A stretch of DNA of 64,000 nt from Microvirga arsenatis (GTDB taxonomy: Bacteria; Pseudomonadota; Alphaproteobacteria; Rhizobiales; Beijerinckiaceae), in the NCBI RefSeq assembly GCF_009910705.1, contig NZ_JAAAXJ010000003.1, forward strand, positions 496,001-560,000, read 5' to 3'. Position numbers and translations under genes: made by a program. Below the pieces are notes generated by a model. That model was not told the DNA's origin. It was given only the letters and a program-made list of their open reading frames with translations, and searched no databases. Of this stretch, positions 26,301-37,727 are shown one piece after another. The stretch's first letter is position 1. Each line of letters opens with the position of its first letter.

Positions 26301-26820
26301 GGACCACTGCGCTTGGCCGGGCTGCGAGCGTAGATGGACCGTAGCGAAGGGAGCAACGCGACTTCGATGCAATCCCGGGGAACTTGGGGCGCCCACATCC
26401 AGGGCGACGATGCTACGAATGTCGGTTGATGGCACGAGGCGGAAGTAAGCCGAACTTCCGTAGCCAAAGGGTAAGCTGATCTTCATAAGGCCACGCCCAA
26501 CGGCTCAGGTTGACCCCTTCCGGACCTTCACGGCTTTCGATTCGGAGCGATGCTTCCAATCGGCTCTATAGCCGTAACTTATTCCTGCTCATCGCGCGGA
26601 CCCTCACGCGCTACCTTGCGGCATTCGGCAGCAAAGACCACGGCGCAGCCAGTAAGTGCCTGGAGAGAAGAGGGATTTTGATCTTGCAAGGCACCGCTGG
26701 CAGGGGGCGATTCCGAACCTCGCCGTCCCGAAGCCGCCGAGAGATGCCACCATATTGCCTCTGGACGGAGCGCGTCTGGCGAAGCACGATCGACCCTCGA
26801 AACGTGCATGGCAGGATAGG
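26301..26820. other. Non-coding stretch between insertion-sequence debris and cyclase gene
   Basis: Open frames on both strands here have unnatural composition and no ribosome sites, and I recognise no gene or transposase piece. GCAGGATAGG directly before 26821 serves as the ribosome site of the cyclase gene. Confidence 0.4.
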
Positions 26821-28590
26821 ATGGCAACTCCTGCGGATCAGAAGACCCAAAGGCGACTTGCGGCGGTCCTCGCGGCTGACGTGGTGGGTTTTTCCGTCAT
26901 GATGGGGCAGGACGAGGAAGGAACCTTGTCGAGGATCAAGGACCTGCGTCGGGAGGTGCTCGAGCCGAAGGTCCATGACCACCTAGGGCGCGTGGTAAAG
27001 ACCACTGGCGACGGCATCCTGGTCGAGTTCTCCAGCCCCGTCGAGGCCGTCCGATGCGCCAAAGAGATTCAGGAGTGCCTTGCTGCCGCGGGCTCCGGGG
27101 AATCTTCCAAGGCCCTCGAGCTCCGGATCGGTATTAACCTGGGCGACATCATCATTGAAGCCGATGGGGACATCTACGGCGACGGGGTGAATGTCGCAGC
27201 CCGACTGGAGCAGTTGGCGGAGCCTGGAGGAATCTGGGTTTCGGGTAAGGTCTACGAGGAGGTCCGGGACAAGCTGCCGTACTCCTTCGAGGACCGCGGG
27301 GAGCAGCAGGTCAAGAACATCACCAGGCCGGTGAGGATCTATAGCCTTCGGGCCGCTCCTACGAATACCGGTAGCCCCAACACGCGGCCGGCCCTGCCCC
27401 TTCCTGACCGGCCTTCCTTGGCCGTCCTGCCCTTCACCAACATGAGTGGCGACCCGGAGCAGGAGTACTTTGCCGATGGAGTGGTCGAAGACATCATCAC
27501 CGCCCTGTCCCGCGTGCGCTGGTTCTTCGTGATCGCCCGGAACTCGTCCTTCACTTATAAGGGCCGGTCCGTGGATATCCGACAGGTCGGCCGGGAACTC
27601 GGCGTGCGCTACGTGCTGGAGGGTTCCATCCGCAAGGCCGGGAGCAGGGTTCGGGTCACGGGGCAATTGATTGAAGCAGCCAATGGGCGGCACGTCTGGG
27701 CTGACAGGTTCGACGGCGAACTCGCCGACATCTTCGACTTGCAGGACCGCATCACGGAGAGTGTCGTCGGAGCCATTGAGCCGAGCATCAGCCGGGCGGA
27801 GATCGAGCGGGCCTCCGCGAAGCCGACCCATGATCTCGACGCCTACGACCTCTACATGCAGGCCCTGGCCCATTATTATGCGCACACCAAACCTGCGAGT
27901 GACGAGGCCCTGCGGCTGCTCGGTCGCGCTCTGGAGCTGAACCCGAACTACTCCTCGGCCAAAGCTCTGGGCGCCGTCATCTATAACCTTCGATTTGCAC
28001 AAAACTGGGCAGACCAGGCGGAAGTTGAGGCAGGCATTCAGTTGGCCCGAGAAGCGTTGGCTGACCATCACGACGATCCGACGACCTTGAGCAGAGCGGG
28101 AACTGCGGTGGCATTTCTGGCGCGTGATTTTGAGACCGCGCTCGCCGCAATTGACCGCGCGCTAATGCTGAATCCGAACTTAGCATCGGCTTACGGAAAC
28201 AGCGGCTTGATACGTGCCTGGGTGGGGGATTGGATCACGTCGATAGACCACTTCGAAAGAGAGAACCGCCTGAGCCCATTTGATCCCTTGATGGGCTATT
28301 CCGTGGGACACAGCCTCGCGCTGCTGGGGGCTGGCCGCCCTGAGGAAGCGTTGACGTGGGCTCGTAAGGCAGTTCAGGAGCTACCTAACTTCCTGGCGGG
28401 GCTGCGAGCTCTCATAGTGACCCTGGTTGAGCTTGGCCGGGTGGAGGAGGCGCGAGTGGTCGGGCAGAGGCTGCTTGCGCAGGACCCAAAGCAGACGATC
28501 ACTGTCGCGGACCGCCAGATCCCGCACCAAGACCGGCAGTTTCGCGAGCGGCTCTTCGCGGCTTTGAGAACGGCTGGAATCCCGGAATAG
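26821..28590 (+). CDS. Class III adenylate/guanylate cyclase with TolB-like and TPR regions
   Basis: 589 residues. The cyclase catalytic domain at about 10-170 has the metal-binding aspartates in AADVVGFS and TTGDGILVEF and the family segment IYGDGVNVAARLEQLAEPGG. A TolB-like domain follows at about 195-320 (LAVLPFTNMSGDPEQEYFADG; YVLEGSIRKAGSRVRVTGQL). Tetratricopeptide-like repeats fill about 340-560 (ALELNPNYSSAKALG; ALMLNPNLASAYGNSGL). This architecture is common in Rhizobiales and probably makes cAMP. The ATG at 26821 is preferred because codons upstream look non-coding. Confidence 0.9.
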   Translation: MATPADQKTQRRLAAVLAADVVGFSVMMGQDEEGTLSRIKDLRREVLEPKVHDHLGRVVKTTGDGILVEFSSPVEAVRCAKEIQECLAAAGSGESSKALELRIGINLGDIIIEADGDIYGDGVNVAARLEQLAEPGGIWVSGKVYEEVRDKLPYSFEDRGEQQVKNITRPVRIYSLRAAPTNTGSPNTRPALPLPDRPSLAVLPFTNMSGDPEQEYFADGVVEDIITALSRVRWFFVIARNSSFTYKGRSVDIRQVGRELGVRYVLEGSIRKAGSRVRVTGQLIEAANGRHVWADRFDGELADIFDLQDRITESVVGAIEPSISRAEIERASAKPTHDLDAYDLYMQALAHYYAHTKPASDEALRLLGRALELNPNYSSAKALGAVIYNLRFAQNWADQAEVEAGIQLAREALADHHDDPTTLSRAGTAVAFLARDFETALAAIDRALMLNPNLASAYGNSGLIRAWVGDWITSIDHFERENRLSPFDPLMGYSVGHSLALLGAGRPEEALTWARKAVQELPNFLAGLRALIVTLVELGRVEEARVVGQRLLAQDPKQTITVADRQIPHQDRQFRERLFAALRTAGIPE

Positions 28591-28885
28591 TGCTCGGCAG
28601 GCTGTCGTCCCCTCGCTCCATCCACATGAGTTGACACTCGACAGTCCATCAATGGCCTCCGGAACTCTAAGGCAGCTTGTTGTCCCGGCTGCAGGAATGA
28701 AGGCCGAGTCCAGCCGACGGGCTGGATCAAGTCTGTTGGTCTTTGCTGACGTGGCGTTACGAACGGCCGCTTCTGGCACGTTCCGGAAGTACACTGAATT
28801 TCTGCACAAGCGCGACGAGCGGACGTTCATTTGGTCCACCCAACGTTACACTTTGACCCTGAACCGACATTAGCTCCGGCACAAC

Positions 28886-29215
28886 TCAGGTATTGGTCTC
28901 GCCGTCTATCGTGCTCATGCACCGGGCAAACGGCTCCGACCAGACGCCTTTTCTCCAGTGGAAAATATAGACGGATCGGCGCAGCCCCAACTTGAAGAAC
29001 GGGTCGCCCTCCACGAGTGCTTGTGCCGCTTCCTTCGTGTCAGCATGGACGAGCCACAAGGCCCCTTGCGGCTCATCCTCGGGCTGCGGGCGAAGGGCCC
29101 CGACGGCAATGATCCTGCCGCCTTGGGCAGCGACATAGGCCAGATGCTCGTCACGGTGACCTTCCCGAAGGTGCAGGCGCTCCGGGTCATCTTGCAGAAG
29201 AACGGCAAACAGCAT
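28886..29215 (-). CDS. YciI-family protein
   Basis: 109 residues. It matches the small ferredoxin-like YciI fold: a start MLFAVLLQDDPERLHLREGH with the family His/Asp region, then HLAYVAAQGGRIIAVGAL, and a final strand with GDPFFKLGLRRSVYIFHWR. YciI-like proteins act as small enzymes or dimeric accessory domains, and the function of most is unknown. Same strand and 82 bases downstream of the aminotransferase gene. Confidence 0.85.
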   Translation of the reverse strand: MLFAVLLQDDPERLHLREGHRDEHLAYVAAQGGRIIAVGALRPQPEDEPQGALWLVHADTKEAAQALVEGDPFFKLGLRRSVYIFHWRKGVWSEPFARCMSTIDGETNT

Positions 29216-29297
29216 GGGTCAGGTTTCCAGCGGGCTGGCGGCAAGCGTAAAGAGCAATTCAGTCCCGCCTCGTTACCCAAGGTTTTCACCGCGAGAC

Positions 29298-30438
29298 CTA
29301 GTTCGCATAGGTCATGATGAAGATGATGCGCTCCATCTCCTCGAATGTGTTGTAGTAATGAGGTGCTATCCTGATCGCGCCGCTGCGGATGCTGGCATAG
29401 ACTCCGTTCGCCGCCAGCAACGAATGCAGCTCCGCGACGGCTGTCCCTGGGTTCTGCAAAAGGGTAATCCCTGACCGGTTCGAGCGCTCGAACTGGTAGA
29501 CCGGCTGGATTCCCTGGCGCAGCGCTTGCTCGCAGAGCAGCTCGTTCAACCGGAGGATCCTGTCCTCGATCCAGTCAATCCCGAACTCGTCGATCTGGGC
29601 CAGGCGTTCGGTGAGCCTGAAGATGCCGGTTCCGCTCGGCGTTCCCGACTCGAACCGCCGCGAATCAGGCAAGAAATCCAGCGCCCGATTCCACGCGAAC
29701 GGATTATTGACGCTCATCCAGCCCACGACCCTGGGCGTGACCTGCTCAAGTGCTCGGTCGGAAAACGTCGCGAAGCCAATGCCGCGAGGACCCATGAGCC
29801 ACTTATGGGCATTCACCACCAGGACGTCTATTCCCGCGGCTCCGACATCGAGGTTGAAGGGCCCCGACTGACTGGGTGCCGTCGACGACCAGCAGTGCGC
29901 CGCACTCGGAGCAGAGGTCTCCCAAGGCAGACACGTCGACCCGAAAGCCGCTGTAGAACTGGACATGGCTCACGGCGACGACGCGGGTACGGTCATCCAT
30001 GGCTTCCCGAATGAGGTCTGGCTCCAGCCTCCCGCCGGGAGAGGTTACCTGCCGAACCTCGACGCCCATCGCGGCTAACTGGATCCAGCACAGATAGTTC
30101 GCCGGGAACTCCTGTGCGCAGACGATCAGGTTGTCGCCGGGGCGCCAATCGACACCGAGGGCCACCAGGGGGAGGCCGTGGGACGTATTCTGGAAATAGG
30201 CGACATTCTGCGGTGACGAACCCACAAGCTTTGCCGCGAGCGTCCGGCCCCTGTCGAAGTAAGGCTTCGCGATCTCCTTGGCGTCCCGGAGCTGTTCCGA
30301 GATGATCGTATTGCAATGCTCGCTCGCGGCCTGAACGCGCCTTGGCAATGGCGACACCGAGGCGTTGTCGACGTAGATCTCGTTCTTCAGGAAGGGGATG
30401 TCATCTCTCGCATCATTCAGTTTCTGCTTGTGCGTCAC
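29298..30438 (-). pseudogene. Class V aminotransferase / cysteine desulfurase-like, frameshifted
   Basis: Two adjoining frames make one PLP enzyme of about 380 residues. The first (from GTG 30438) gives IPFLKNEIYVDNASVSPLP and ends after VVDGTQSVGA. The second resumes with FNLDVGAAGIDVLVVNAHKW (PLP Lys in AHKW) and runs to 29298. The switch lies in the run GGGGCCC near 29860, where one C is extra. This is a real inactivation or a homopolymer error. Relatives include isopenicillin-N epimerase-like and selenocysteine lyase-like enzymes; the substrate cannot be told. Confidence 0.8.
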
Positions 30439-30516
30439 GTTACAGGTCTGGTTTCTTCACCGATCAAGTCTCGTGTGTCCGTTCAGGCGGGCAAATCCGA
30501 GCGCTGTCGTCACCGT

Positions 30517-31731
30517 CTAGGACATTTTGGGCTTGGGCTCATGGAGGTTCGGCAGGAAGGCTGTCAGGATTCCGATTGCCGGCAGGAACGAGCAGATCAG
30601 GAAGGCAAACCACAGACCCTTCCAGTCGGCCACCCATCCCAGCAAGGCTGCGCCAATGCCGCCGACCCCGAAGATGAACCCGAAGAACAGGCCAGAGACC
30701 ATGCCGACGCGGCCGGGCATCAGCTCCTGCCCGTAGACCACGATCGCCGGGAACGCCGATGACATGAGAAGGCCAATGACCACACTCAGGAGCACCGTCG
30801 CTGTCAGGCCGACATGCGGCAGGATCAGCGTGAAGGGCAGCACCCCGAGGATCGAGACCCAGATCACGACCTTGCGGCCGAGCCTGTCGCCGATCGGACC
30901 GCCCGCGATCGTGCCACCCGCCACGGCTGCGAAGAACACGAACTGAAGGATTTGCGCGTTCTTGGTGGAGAGCTGGAAACGCTCGATCAGGAAGAACGTG
31001 TAGTAGTTGGTGAACAGCGCCAGATAAACCCATTTCGAGAACAGCAGCGCGAGCAGGATCGCCATGGCGCGTGAGACCTGTCCCCGCGTTAGCGTGGGAT
31101 GACGCGCGGGCGCCTTGTTCGCCGGGCGAACTGCGTGCCCGTTCGACTGGTACCAATGGGCCAGCCCGGTCAGGAGGATGATGCCCGCCACGGCGGCAAT
31201 GGCGAACCATACGAGGCCGTGCTGGCCGCGCGGCAGGACGATGAACGCGGCGGCCAGCGGACCCAGCGCTGAGCCGAAGTTGCCCCCAACCTGGAACAGG
31301 GACTGAGCCAGGCCGTGCGCCCCGCCGGAGGACAGGCGGGCAATCCGCGAGGTTTCAGGGTGGAAGATGGATGAGCCAAGGCCCAGCAGCACGGCCCCGG
31401 CGAGCAGGGTCTCATAGTTCGTCGCGAAGGCGAGTGTGAGCAGCCCGCTCATCGAGGACACCATGGCGAGCGGCAGCGAGTAGGGCATCGGCCGCCGGTC
31501 CGTGTAGAGGCCAATGAACGGCTGAAAGATCGACGCCGTGAGCTGATAGACAAAGGTCAGCAACCCGATCTGCGCGAAGCTGAGATTAAAGTCACCCTGC
31601 AAGATCGGATATACAGCAGGCAGCAAGGCCTGAAGCATATCGTTCAGCATATGGCAGACGCTGGCAGAGATGAGGACCGGAAAAACCGTTCCTTTTGGTT
31701 TTGCGCTCAGGGGTAATGCTTCGCTGGACAC
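30517..31731 (-). CDS. MFS exporter of the fosmidomycin-resistance (Fsr) type
   Basis: 404 residues, 12 predicted membrane helices. The start SASVCHMLNDMLQALLPAVY, the GLYTDRRPMPYSLPLAM loop and LGLGSSIFHPETSRIARL are characteristic of Fsr-like transporters. The start is GTG with AGAGAAG upstream. An AraC-family regulator is transcribed divergently from it, an arrangement like E. coli nimR/nimT for a different MFS pump. Substrates are unknown; drug or metabolite export is likely. Confidence 0.88.
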   Translation of the reverse strand: MSSEALPLSAKPKGTVFPVLISASVCHMLNDMLQALLPAVYPILQGDFNLSFAQIGLLTFVYQLTASIFQPFIGLYTDRRPMPYSLPLAMVSSMSGLLTLAFATNYETLLAGAVLLGLGSSIFHPETSRIARLSSGGAHGLAQSLFQVGGNFGSALGPLAAAFIVLPRGQHGLVWFAIAAVAGIILLTGLAHWYQSNGHAVRPANKAPARHPTLTRGQVSRAMAILLALLFSKWVYLALFTNYYTFFLIERFQLSTKNAQILQFVFFAAVAGGTIAGGPIGDRLGRKVVIWVSILGVLPFTLILPHVGLTATVLLSVVIGLLMSSAFPAIVVYGQELMPGRVGMVSGLFFGFIFGVGGIGAALLGWVADWKGLWFAFLICSFLPAIGILTAFLPNLHEPKPKMS

Positions 31732-31843
31732 GTTCAGTTCTTCTCTCGATCACGGGATGGTTTGGGCAAAGCACTTGCGGCCGACGTGACACCACGATAC
31801 AGAGCGCAGATACGGCCTGCCACCACTGTTGGGCCTAAGTAGT

Positions 31844-32656
31844 ATGAGAGTGGGCCACATGCGGAACCTCCACATTGACACGGTTGACCACGTGCCCCGG
31901 CCGATCCTTGCCCTCGGCCGCGTCTATCCGGATCGGTTCACCATCAAGCCGCACCATCATCGGCGCGGCCAACTAATCTCCAGCGCGTCAGGCGTGATCG
32001 TGCTGACGACGCCGGAGGGCACCTACGTCATGCCGCCACAGCGGGGGATGTGGATCCCGCCCGGGACCGTGCATCACGTGCGGATGGTCGGGACGGTCAG
32101 CATGCAGAGCCTGTATCCGGAGCCGGATGCGGTTTCCGGCATGCCGGAGCGCTGCCAGGTGGTTGGCATCTCGCCGTTCATGCGCAGCCTCATGACTGAG
32201 GCCCTGAACCTGCCCCTGGAGTACGAGCTGGACGGTCGTGCCGGAGCGCTGATGGAATTGATCCGGCACGAGATGCAGCAACTGCCGATCCTGCCGCTGT
32301 CGCTGCACTATCCAACCGACGGCCCTCTGGCGGAGCGCTGTCGGCAATTCATTCAGCAGCCGGCCGTCCACGAGACCATCGACGACTGGAGCACGGCCCT
32401 CGGCATGAGCAGGCGCGCCTTCACGCGGCTCTTCCGACGCGAGACCGGCCTGAGCTTCATGGCCTGGCGGCAGCAAGCCTGCCTGCTGTGCGCCATGCCG
32501 CGCCTGGCTGCCGGCGAAGCCGTGACCACGGTGGCGATGGATCTGGGGTACGAGAACCCGGCGGCATTCACGATCATGTTCAAGCGCGCGTTCGGCAGTC
32601 CGCCCTTGGCCTACCTTGGGCTCCGAAACAATCGCGCCCCTACGGCACCTGCCTGA
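31844..32656 (+). CDS. AraC-family transcriptional regulator (NimR-like)
   Basis: About 270 residues. An N-terminal cupin-like sensor (HHHRRGQLISSASGVIVLTT, then MPPQRGMWIPPGTVHHVRM) precedes two AraC HTH motifs at about 190-265 (LGMSRRAFTRLFRRETGLSF; VAMDLGYENPAAFTIMFKRA). ATG 31844 or 31859 are both possible; the second has GAGAGTGGG upstream. It is divergent from the Fsr-like exporter, which it probably controls. Confidence 0.88.
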   Translation: MRVGHMRNLHIDTVDHVPRPILALGRVYPDRFTIKPHHHRRGQLISSASGVIVLTTPEGTYVMPPQRGMWIPPGTVHHVRMVGTVSMQSLYPEPDAVSGMPERCQVVGISPFMRSLMTEALNLPLEYELDGRAGALMELIRHEMQQLPILPLSLHYPTDGPLAERCRQFIQQPAVHETIDDWSTALGMSRRAFTRLFRRETGLSFMAWRQQACLLCAMPRLAAGEAVTTVAMDLGYENPAAFTIMFKRAFGSPPLAYLGLRNNRAPTAPA

Positions 32657-32781
32657 TCCAATGCCCGCTTCAGACAGGAATACTAGACCTTCCGAAAGGG
32701 GCAGCAGATTTCCCAGGTCGACCCAGTGCTGACTCTGGATGGCCTCTGCCACCCTAGAACTATCGGTGAGACGTCGATCGA

Positions 32782-33807
32782 CTATTGTCGTTCCCAGAAC
32801 CGGATGGCATCGACGAGCCACCCTTCGGCACTCGTACCGGTGCCAGGTCCGAAGCCGTGTCCGAGGTTCGGGTACTTCCGGTATTCCACCTCCGTGCCGG
32901 ACTTGCGCAGCGCCGCAATCCGCCGTTCCATCGCAGAGTGAGGGGCGATCCCATCCTGCTCGCCGACGGCCACGAAGGTCGGAGGCTCGTCGGCTGAGTG
33001 GTCTGAATGGGCCGTGTAGGCCATAACAACGGCCGATGGCTTCGGCAGGTCCTTGCCGCCGAAACGGGCGACGCCGTGCGAGCCGATCGATGCTGCCATT
33101 CTCGCTCCCGCGGAACTGCCCCACAGGGAATAGCCTTGAGTACCAACCCCGAGGGCTTCGGCATTCTCGAAGATGTACGTGATGGCCGCAGCCAGATCCT
33201 GGGTGGCAATCGCGCCGCCTTGTCCGGCCCGGTACTTCAAGACGAAGGCATTGTAGCCCTTGCGGCTGATCTCGGCGGCATATGGGAAGCCTTCGTGGAC
33301 GGAGCCGACATAAGAAAACCCGCCCCCGGGCGAAATCACCGCGAAAGGTGCTCCCGGCCTGCCGCTGAAGAAGAACAGCCCGGTATGTTCCTTCGTCGGA
33401 TCGGCCCGCTTCTGCGCCTCGGTGTAGATGTCGTAGAAGACGGTCCTGCCCTTGCCGACATCGTCGATCATGCGGTTCAACGATCCCACCACGGTCTCGG
33501 GACGGACCTGCGTGTGGTACGGTAGGAGCGAGCCGATCTCGGCCAGCGGCATGTTCTCGTCATAGGGACGGTCGTCCCAAGGCAATATCCGCCGACCGAA
33601 TCCGGCGAACGCCGGATTGTTCAGGATGTCCCGGATGCGGCTGGTGGCGGACAAGGAGGCCGCCCTGGCTCCGCCCGTCGCCTGCTCTCTGCTCCCACCG
33701 GGCTTGTCATGCGCCAAGGCGGCCTCGGTTGCTTTCGCCGCCGCGCAGGCCGACACCAGGAACAGGGAGAGCGCTATGGTGGCGGACGGCAATGCGAGGA
33801 TGCCCAT
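32782..33807 (-). CDS. Secreted alpha/beta hydrolase (acetylesterase-like)
   Basis: 341 residues with an N-terminal signal or lipoprotein-like leader (LFLVSACAAAKA). The core shows the oxyanion-hole segment VISPGGGFSYVGSVHEGFPY, the nucleophile elbow LWGSSAGARMA (Ser232) and the late acid and His region (VAVGEQDGIAP; YPNLGHGFGPG). It is probably an esterase acting in the periplasm. Last gene of the leftward redox cluster, 7 bases after the DUF4405 gene. Confidence 0.85.
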   Translation of the reverse strand: MGILALPSATIALSLFLVSACAAAKATEAALAHDKPGGSREQATGGARAASLSATSRIRDILNNPAFAGFGRRILPWDDRPYDENMPLAEIGSLLPYHTQVRPETVVGSLNRMIDDVGKGRTVFYDIYTEAQKRADPTKEHTGLFFFSGRPGAPFAVISPGGGFSYVGSVHEGFPYAAEISRKGYNAFVLKYRAGQGGAIATQDLAAAITYIFENAEALGVGTQGYSLWGSSAGARMAASIGSHGVARFGGKDLPKPSAVVMAYTAHSDHSADEPPTFVAVGEQDGIAPHSAMERRIAALRKSGTEVEYRKYPNLGHGFGPGTGTSAEGWLVDAIRFWERQ

Positions 33808-33814
33808 GTGCGAT

Positions 33815-34588
33815 TTACCCGATAGCCTGTTGATCGTTGACCGCCGTCGAGCGGTCGGGGTGCGTGGCGGTCTTCAGCCCTCGCGTGATCTCCGTCCCGG
33901 GCCCGATCGATGAGGTCATGCTCCTCCGGTGCTGGAGCCATTTCATCCCGTAGTAGGTCAGGGCCATGTAGAGCCCTGCGACCGCGATGCAGTGGACGAA
34001 GAAGCCCAGGACCGACTCCTCGAAGTTCCACCAGTCGAGGGTGACCTGCATGGCAAGCTTGGTGCCGAGTCCCAGCTCGAAGGAACTCCAGACGCCATGG
34101 ATCGCGATGGCGAAGGCTGCTGCCCGAAGTGCGGTGGTTCGTACGGTGCTCGCCTTCGAGATGCCGAACAAGTTGCGCATCAATCCCACGATCATTGGCC
34201 AGCGCAGGCCTAGATGAACGGAGACGATGACGAGGACCCAGTAGGCGGCGAGGGTATGGATCTGCCGCACGGTGAAGCCGCCATAGGCAGACATGAAGCC
34301 CGACAGCGTGTTGGAGATCAGGACGCTTGTCACGAGCAGCGCCAGCATCGCGACCAGCAGCAGCAGGGTGACCCCGATGTTGAATAGCCCGCGCCCATGA
34401 CGTTTCTCCTTGGAAATCCTGCCGTACCACCGCCGATTGAAGACGTTGTGCATGATAACGAGCAGGAACATCCCCGTGCCGGTCAGCTCGTGCGCCGTGT
34501 TGCCCAGCCACCAGTAGGCGAGGCCGAGCAGCAGCAGGCCGGCGGCGATCAGGTCGAACGCCAGCCGCGTCAGGAACATGGAGCTCAC
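33815..34588 (-). CDS. DUF4405 multi-helix membrane protein (cytochrome b-like)
   Basis: 257 residues and five or six membrane helices with histidines placed inside them (GTGMFLLVIMHNVFNRRWYG; QIHTLAAYWVLVIVSVHLGL; ESVLGFFVHCIAVAGLYMAL). This layout is typical of DUF4405 proteins, thought to bind haem b and pass electrons across the membrane. GTG start with GGGAGGC upstream. It lies 16 bases after the cytochrome P460-like gene, so the two may form an electron path. Confidence 0.8.
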   Translation of the reverse strand: MSSMFLTRLAFDLIAAGLLLLGLAYWWLGNTAHELTGTGMFLLVIMHNVFNRRWYGRISKEKRHGRGLFNIGVTLLLLVAMLALLVTSVLISNTLSGFMSAYGGFTVRQIHTLAAYWVLVIVSVHLGLRWPMIVGLMRNLFGISKASTVRTTALRAAAFAIAIHGVWSSFELGLGTKLAMQVTLDWWNFEESVLGFFVHCIAVAGLYMALTYYGMKWLQHRRSMTSSIGPGTEITRGLKTATHPDRSTAVNDQQAIG

Positions 34589-34604
34589 GGTTTGCCTCCC
34601 GGGT

Positions 34605-36391
<1,787 letters not shown>

Positions 36392-36467
36392 GTTTGGCTC
36401 CATTGGATGTATGGCGGCCCCACTTTACGGCTGCTCTCGAAGGGCCCAGCGGGCCCGCAGAGGTGGG

Positions 36468-37559
36468 TCAGTCCAGCTTCTTCTCGGTCAGGAACTTCGA
36501 CACCTGATCGGCGATCTGAATGTTGTTAAGGTCAGAGAACGGGAAGTGGGTATTGCCCCTGATACCGATCTCCGGCAGGTGCACGACGGTCACGTCGCCC
36601 CCATGCCTGTTGACCGTATCCCGCCAGAGCCTGGCCATGGCCAAGCGCGCACGCCAACTGTCCTGCGCCGGCATGGTCATCGGTTGATCGGGAATGTTGT
36701 CCCCGTAGTAGATGACGATCGGGATCCGCGTCAGGGCCATGAACTCGGACATGGGAACGGATACGCCCTGGAGGGTGTCGAAGGCATCCTGCATCGGAGG
36801 TGGCACCTCGCCCTCCGGGAACACGAAGCTGCTGCCGGGCTCGAAGGACACAATGGCCTTGACGTTCGGGTTCTTGATCGCGGTCAGCCAACCGGGGCCG
36901 CCGCTCTGCGAGTGCGTGACAAGGATGCCCGGACCGATCCGGCCGAACAGGGCGGAGACCCCGTCGGAGACGACGTTCATGTCGAACGGTCCGGTGTTCG
37001 GCGTCATCGCGCGGAAGTACTGGTTGAGGGTCTCGGGATCGCGGGCGAACTGCACGCCGTCGAAGTAGTTCGGCCAGAGGCCGACGCGGAACTGGTTGAA
37101 CCACAACTGCTCGTCGGGGGTCGGCTTGACGGTGGCCTCGACCATGCTCCGTCCCGCATCGCCACGGCGCGGTTGGTCAACGAGATAGGTGGCAAAGCGG
37201 CGGCGCAGAAAGATGTTCTGGAAGCCCTCACGGCCGTCCGGCGTCGTCTCCCACGTCTTCGCGGACTGTCCGGCGCCGTGCCACATGACGAGCGGAAGTC
37301 TCCGGGCATTCACAGGAACCTGGTAGAACGCGTAGGCATGATCGCCGTGATAGGTTTGCCCGGCAGGATCCAGCGGCTTCAGGGGATTGAAGGTGCCCGG
37401 GTTCGTCGTGACCGTTCCACCGGCGGCGAAGCTACCCTGCTCCTGGATCGCCAGCGGCTCGGGCCTGTTCGCTTGCTGGGCATTGACTCCAGCCGATGCG
37501 ACGATGCCGGTGGAGAACAGCAGGAGGGCAGCGGACAATGTCCGGTTCTTCGATCTCAT
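36468..37559 (-). CDS. Secreted alpha/beta-fold esterase
   Basis: 363 residues with a signal peptide (TLSAALLLFSTGIVASAG). The fold shows LPLVMWHGAGQSAKTWETTP, a nucleophile in VTHSQSGGPGW, and a late His region (EIGIRGNTHFPFSDLNN). Such proteins are often found with aldo/keto reductases in soil bacteria; the substrate is unknown. ATG 37559 has GAGAGGAC upstream. It heads the left half of the redox cluster, and a putative LysR operator lies about 116-143 bases upstream. Confidence 0.85.
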   Translation of the reverse strand: MRSKNRTLSAALLLFSTGIVASAGVNAQQANRPEPLAIQEQGSFAAGGTVTTNPGTFNPLKPLDPAGQTYHGDHAYAFYQVPVNARRLPLVMWHGAGQSAKTWETTPDGREGFQNIFLRRRFATYLVDQPRRGDAGRSMVEATVKPTPDEQLWFNQFRVGLWPNYFDGVQFARDPETLNQYFRAMTPNTGPFDMNVVSDGVSALFGRIGPGILVTHSQSGGPGWLTAIKNPNVKAIVSFEPGSSFVFPEGEVPPPMQDAFDTLQGVSVPMSEFMALTRIPIVIYYGDNIPDQPMTMPAQDSWRARLAMARLWRDTVNRHGGDVTVVHLPEIGIRGNTHFPFSDLNNIQIADQVSKFLTEKKLD

Positions 37560-37674
37560 GGATGTCCTCTCAACCGATGGCTGTGGGCTGCTTCCCCTGC
37601 GAATGACTGCGGGAGCGTAGGTGGCCTGGTTCAAATGTAACCACGGTGACTGCGATCGATTAGACATGGAATGC

Positions 37675-37702
37675 CGCATGAGCCTATGAAGATCTTTCAT
37701 GA
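37675..37702. promoter_or_regulatory. Putative LysR operator upstream of the secreted esterase
   Basis: A 28-base stretch with the core ATGAAGATCTTTCAT, a T-N11-A palindrome of LysR type. It differs from the sequence at 41182-41209 at only 3 of 28 positions. Both copies lie about 105-145 bases before a leftward start codon. Confidence 0.7.
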
Positions 37703-37727
37703 GACGCCCGGTAGGTATCCATGCCGA

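Noticed and set aside
26298..26486. Minus-strand 62-codon frame next to the IS3 remnant, considered as another transposase piece
   Set aside because: No match to transposase motifs that I can recognise.
26983..28071. A 362-codon minus-strand frame opposite the cyclase gene
   Set aside because: Shadow of the cyclase coding strand; no ribosome site and no recognisable motif.
28631..28873. Plus-strand 80-codon frame between cyclase and YciI genes
   Set aside because: No ribosome site, no known motif, and composition not protein-like.
31988..33124. A 378-codon minus-strand frame across the AraC gene and the hydrolase end
   Set aside because: It crosses two real genes and has Arg/His-rich shadow composition.
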